Both the position numbers and the translations under genes were made by a program. The notes under the pieces are model-generated. The model saw only the letters and a program-made list of their open reading frames with translations. It had not been told where the DNA came from and did not search any database. From assembly GCA_012274165.1 (NCBI GenBank), contig JAAPAA010000398.1, forward strand, positions 1 to 7,591: a DNA stretch of 7,591 nt, in the 5' to 3' direction. Origin of the DNA: Thiobacillaceae bacterium. Lineage in GTDB: Bacteria; Pseudomonadota; Gammaproteobacteria; Burkholderiales; Thiobacillaceae. Shown here piece by piece: positions 4,663-7,591 of this stretch. The first letter of the stretch is position 1; each line of letters starts with the position of its first letter.

Positions 4663-5184
4663 TTACATCGACACGCCACACACCATGCGCGCACCGCCGC
4701 CACCCAACATCGCGGGGTGATCGGAATGGTTGTCGCCGCCGGCATGCACCATCAGCGAACGCCCTTTCATGTCAGCCATTTTCAAACGCGGCGCCAGCAC
4801 CGGCTGGGTGGCATTGCCGCTGGCATCCACATATAACGGCGGCAGATCGCCCAGATGACCATCGCCCCACGGCGTGCCGTGGCGATTGGTATTCTGCGGG
4901 TCGTAATGGCCGCCCGCGGCAAGCGCCGCAACCATCTTGCCGTCTTTTTCCTTGGGCATGCAGCTGGGATTGGTATGGACATGGAAACCATGCAGGCCCG
5001 GCGCGATGCCGGTGAGGGCGGGACTGAACACCAGGCCATACGGCGATTCGGAAATCGTGACCTGGCCGACCGACGCGCCCAGGCCCTTATCATCAACCAG
5101 CGTCATCGGCACAACGATATCCGCCAACGCCGAAAACGACGCAACACTCAACAGCACTGCGGCAACACTAACTTGAACCTTCAT
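4663..5184 (-). CDS. sodC: Periplasmic Cu/Zn superoxide dismutase
   Basis: This 173-residue enzyme converts superoxide to oxygen and hydrogen peroxide in the periplasm. A Sec signal peptide ends at ALA-21 before DIVVPM. The metal ligands of bacterial SodC are all present: copper by His68 and His70 (HGFHVHTNPSC), bridging His93 (GGHYDP) and His147 (MVHAGGDNHSDHP); zinc by His93, His102, His110 and Asp113 (WGDGHLGDLP). Cys75 and Cys169 can form the usual disulfide. Length is typical. The ATG is preceded by AAGGAGAGAG at 4 nt, a strong ribosome binding site. It is transcribed toward the macro-domain gene. No clear promoter was found in its upstream gap. Confidence 0.96.
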   Translation of the reverse strand: MKVQVSVAAVLLSVASFSALADIVVPMTLVDDKGLGASVGQVTISESPYGLVFSPALTGIAPGLHGFHVHTNPSCMPKEKDGKMVAALAAGGHYDPQNTNRHGTPWGDGHLGDLPPLYVDASGNATQPVLAPRLKMADMKGRSLMVHAGGDNHSDHPAMLGGGGARMVCGVSM

Positions 5185-5657
5185 GAGTCTCTCTCCTTGG
5201 TGGGTTGGAACAACATGGCGTTGATTTCAAGGTAAGGGGTTGGCCGACGACATCAATCCCGGAGCCCCGGTTTTGGTTTACGGGCCGATAGAACGCCACC
5301 TATCGACCCGCTCCGCATGTCCTAATGATAAGCGCTTCAGCTTGGCCGGTTGGAGTCTCCGGGCTGTGAACCGCATTTTTAGACCTGGGTTGGTGTGCGG
5401 GGAATTGTGGTTTGTTCCCGGATTTTTGGATATTCCCTTGCAATCACATCAGGTTCGCAGTCTTGTCCATGCCCACTTTTATACGCTAGACAGCGCCGCA
5501 AAAGCTAAAATGACCAGCCAGGACACGCTGCTGATCTCGACTCTGCTCTACCAGAACATGGTCAGCGTCCACGAGCCGGAACCTGTAAACAGCCAAGCGA
5601 ACCGCACAAACAGACTAAGCCTGGGGACCTGGCGGTGAGATTTGTGTCATAGCTTAC
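5185..5657. other. Gene-poor gap between the PhoX-family gene and sodC
   Basis: No confident gene lies in these 473 nt. A plus-strand frame from TTG 5240 to the stop at 5636-5638 (132 codons) is open, with a weak AAGG stretch nearby, but codon use is mixed and I recognise no domain; its last part from ATG 5510 has a more coding-like base pattern. It may be a chance ORF or a gene remnant. The sodC promoter should lie near 5200-5300, but I cannot place it. Confidence 0.4.
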
Positions 5658-5692
5658 AAAAAGAAGCGGGGCCACAACTGTGGCCCCGCTTC
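5658..5692 (-). terminator. Intrinsic terminator of the PhoX-family gene
   Basis: A 13-bp perfect stem (5663-5675 with 5680-5692) with a 4-nt loop is followed on the minus strand by TTTTT (complement of A5658-5662). It lies 54 nt after the PhoX-family stop codon. Confidence 0.92.
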
Positions 5693-5746
5693 CGTCATAC
5701 CGTGCTCAGACTTTATCCCATGTCCGGGACCAAGCTTTGCTCGTTG

Positions 5747-7384
5747 TCAATCACGATCGCCATCGTCCCGATCTTGCTCGCCGCGCTGCGCCGACAGGAT
5801 CTCGAACGTCTGGTTGTCGCCATGCTGCTGGGTGTAGAACACACGCCAGCCGTCACGCAACGCATGCGGACGCTTGGCACCCAACAGGCCATGCACGGTC
5901 GGATCGCCATCGGACACGTGGATACCGGTGATCTCATTGTCGCCATCGTTGTTGAAGCCAGGCATGGCTGAACCCAGGAAGGAGTCCAGGGTGGCGGAAG
6001 GATCGCGGCCCTGGGCCAGAATGCGGTCCGGTTGTGTACCGTCGGCATAGTTATGGTTGACGTTGAACATAAAAGCCGAGTCGAGCGCATTGCGCTGGGT
6101 ATGCAGGGAGTCGCCGGCATCTTCAACGAACACAAGCTTGTCGGCAGTCCAGAAAGCCACGTTGTCAAAACCGGAGTGAGCTGCATCGCCCTTATAGAAC
6201 ATCGACAGTTTGCCTGTGTTCGCGGAAGGCGAGGCCTGCACCAGTTTCATCACGGAACCGAAACCGCCATGATCGCCAGCTTGGGTTTGCAAATCGGTGT
6301 CGCCGGTCTCGTCGAAATAATATTCGCGGAACTGGCTGCCGGGGCGGAACTGGGCATTTTCCGGACGCTTGAACGGCGTGGCATGACTGGCTTTGGCCAG
6401 GGTGTTGGCATCGAACGGTGCGTTGCCATTCACCGCTGTGTCATGAATGGTGACCCATTTCGTGTGGAACGACTTGCCGTAGGTATGCAGATCCTTCACG
6501 TCCTGCGACAGGATGTCGGCATCGGCCTGGCCCGCATGGAATTCGATCGGCTGACCGGGATTGGCCAGTGACATCACCTGCAGTGCCTGCAGTTTGCCAC
6601 CCTTGGTCAAATCGGATTTGTCATTGGGCACAAAACGATAAACGAAGCTGTTGGGCTGGCGCGCCTTATTGTTGATCGCACCCTTGGAACCGCCCACATC
6701 TTCCACGATCCAGACATTGCCGTCGCTGTCATTCTGGATGCCTTCATAGCCGCCACGGCCCAGCGCGCCGGAAATATCCTCGGCCACCGCAGTACTGCCG
6801 GAATTGAACTCGGCCGGCGCTTGCCATACGCCGCCATTCTTGCCGCCTTCAGCGGTCAACAGCAGGCGTTGGGCAAACGGGTTCCAGGTAATGCCATCGA
6901 AGGTCGGCAGATTGTTGCCGTTGATGTCCTTGTCGGCGATCAGGGTCACGCGATGCGCCACATCCGCATCCAGATTGATCCGGGTCAGATAACCACCCGT
7001 ACCGGTTTCATGACCCTGGAAGACGAAATGTTCGCCGTAGTTGAAATTGCTGTCGACCCCGCTCTGGCGGTCCAGAACCAGATAGACATTCTTGTCCGGC
7101 TCGGTCTTGCTGGCTTCCTTCAGCGTCGTCGCATCGGCCGGCAGCATGGTGCCGTTGTTGTCGTAGCCGTAGAACGTGTAAGCGGCAGACGGATTTTCCA
7201 ACGCCATGTTACCGCGGGCGACGACGGTTTCGATCAACTCGGGGGACAGTACATTTGGTGCAGCCATGCCGGTGGCCCTGGTACTGGCATTCGGTACAGG
7301 GGTCAAGCCGGCAGCCTGGCTATATCCAGCCGATAAGGCTGCAGCGATACTCAGCGCGAGCGTCATATTCCATTTGGTATTCAT
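5747..7384 (-). CDS. PhoX-family (DUF839) secreted phosphatase-like protein
   Basis: This 545-residue exported protein belongs to the PhoX/DUF839 beta-propeller family, whose studied members are calcium/iron-dependent alkaline phosphatases. A signal peptide covers about residues 1-24 (LALSIAAALSAGYSQA before AGLTP); it lacks the twin arginine of typical Tat-exported PhoX, so Sec export is likely. Family-like segments in order: IETVVARGNMALENPSAAYT, TWNPFAQRLLLTAEGG, YEGIQNDSDGNVWIVEDVGG, NSFVYRFVPNDKSDLTKGGK, HTKWVTIHDT, FKRPENAQFRPGSQFREYYF, FDNVAFWTADKLVFVEDAGD, DNEITGIHVSDGD. The acidic end DRDDGDRD is unusual. I chose the ATG at 7384 because AAGGAT lies 9 nt upstream and the signal peptide begins there; an in-frame start at 7474 would add 30 residues overlapping the leader hairpin. 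Phosphatase activity is by family; a distant non-enzymatic member is possible. Confidence 0.85.
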   Translation of the reverse strand: MNTKWNMTLALSIAAALSAGYSQAAGLTPVPNASTRATGMAAPNVLSPELIETVVARGNMALENPSAAYTFYGYDNNGTMLPADATTLKEASKTEPDKNVYLVLDRQSGVDSNFNYGEHFVFQGHETGTGGYLTRINLDADVAHRVTLIADKDINGNNLPTFDGITWNPFAQRLLLTAEGGKNGGVWQAPAEFNSGSTAVAEDISGALGRGGYEGIQNDSDGNVWIVEDVGGSKGAINNKARQPNSFVYRFVPNDKSDLTKGGKLQALQVMSLANPGQPIEFHAGQADADILSQDVKDLHTYGKSFHTKWVTIHDTAVNGNAPFDANTLAKASHATPFKRPENAQFRPGSQFREYYFDETGDTDLQTQAGDHGGFGSVMKLVQASPSANTGKLSMFYKGDAAHSGFDNVAFWTADKLVFVEDAGDSLHTQRNALDSAFMFNVNHNYADGTQPDRILAQGRDPSATLDSFLGSAMPGFNNDGDNEITGIHVSDGDPTVHGLLGAKRPHALRDGWRVFYTQQHGDNQTFEILSAQRGEQDRDDGDRD

Positions 7385-7433
7385 CACGACAATATCCTTT
7401 TGCGAAATTGGGAAATGTTGCAGGTATGGGTTC

Positions 7434-7469
7434 CATGCGAAACACACCCGACCAGGGTGGTTTCGCATG
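7434..7469. promoter_or_regulatory. Long inverted repeat in the leader of the PhoX-family gene
   Basis: CATGCGAAAC (7434-7443) pairs with GTTTCGCATG (7460-7469), and CACCC (7445-7449) pairs with GGGTG (7455-7459): 15 bp with one bulged A and a 5-nt loop, 50 nt before the start codon. Neither strand has a T-tract after it. TGCGAAA recurs once more as a direct copy at 7401-7407. It may be an operator for a dimeric regulator or an RNA leader element. Confidence 0.5.
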
Positions 7470-7533
7470 CACACGTTACCGATCCGAGTTGTCGCAAAGA
7501 TGGCGCGGGGATGAACTATTTTTGACCGCTGCC

Positions 7534-7571
7534 GAACGGGGTTGAAAGGTACGCCAACTTTCGCCCCGTTC
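7534..7571. repeat. Second inverted repeat upstream of the PhoX-family gene
   Basis: GAACGGGG (7534-7541) pairs with CCCCGTTC (7564-7571), and GAAAG (7544-7548) pairs with CTTTC (7558-7562): 13 bp with a small internal loop and a 9-nt loop. No T-run follows on either strand. It could be the end structure of an upstream transcript or a binding site; its context continues outside the window. Confidence 0.45.
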
Positions 7572-7591
7572 CACAGGCGGCAATGACAGGC

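Noticed and set aside
5713..7336. Several antisense or shifted ORFs within the PhoX-family gene.
   Set aside because: They are shadows of a single long reading frame with continuous family similarity.
7490..7508. Sequence resembling a GlrR site (TGTCGC...GATGGCGC) upstream of the PhoX-family gene.
   Set aside because: The right half is GCGG instead of GACA and the spacing is off by one; no -24/-12 promoter follows.
7570..7589. Possible Pho box upstream of the PhoX-family gene.
   Set aside because: On the minus strand CTGTCAT (7589-7583) is present, but the second half 11 bp later does not match; only CTGT recurs, out of phase. The other half could lie outside the window.

Overview
The window is GC-rich chromosomal DNA that looks proteobacterial, most likely from a betaproteobacterium. 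This rests on protein style only: a GlrR-type sigma-54 activator, a YmdB-like macro protein, periplasmic SodC, bactofilin and a PhoX-family protein. I cannot name a genus. No mobile element, tRNA, rRNA or CRISPR array is visible.

Layout. Plus strand: the 3' part of a glrR-like response regulator (1-885), then a 268-nt regulatory gap, then a small operon of an EF-hand periplasmic protein (1154-1450), a one-TM small protein (1514-1753) and a doubtful basic ORF (1754-1948). A bidirectional terminator (1980-2007) closes it. Everything after that is on the minus strand: nnrD (2079-2885), bactofilin (3072-3713), a YmdB-like macro-domain protein (4037-4555), sodC (4663-5184), a gene-poor gap (5185-5657), and a PhoX/DUF839 secreted phosphatase-like protein (5747-7384) with a 207-nt leader rich in inverted repeats.

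Main result. The first gene encodes a sigma-54 activator whose C-terminal helix-turn-helix resembles enterobacterial GlrR, a protein that recognises TGTC-N10-GACA in E. coli. The window holds four exact copies of that palindrome and one 7-of-8 copy, all outside the called genes. Two lie upstream of the EF-hand operon and two (one imperfect) upstream of bactofilin. Each pair precedes a near-consensus -24/-12 promoter with the exact GG-N10-GC spacing, and the geometry is almost the same: site centres lie about 120 and 184 bp, and 110 and 188 bp, before the predicted starts. This predicts a local GlrR/sigma-54 regulon joining a calcium-binding-type periplasmic protein and a cell-envelope cytoskeletal protein. 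The fifth palindrome (3026-3043) lies upstream of nnrD without a recognisable -24/-12 element.

The other genes do ordinary housekeeping or stress jobs: NAD(P)HX repair, ADP-ribose chemistry, periplasmic superoxide removal and phosphate-ester hydrolysis. Nothing else shows them to be functionally linked.
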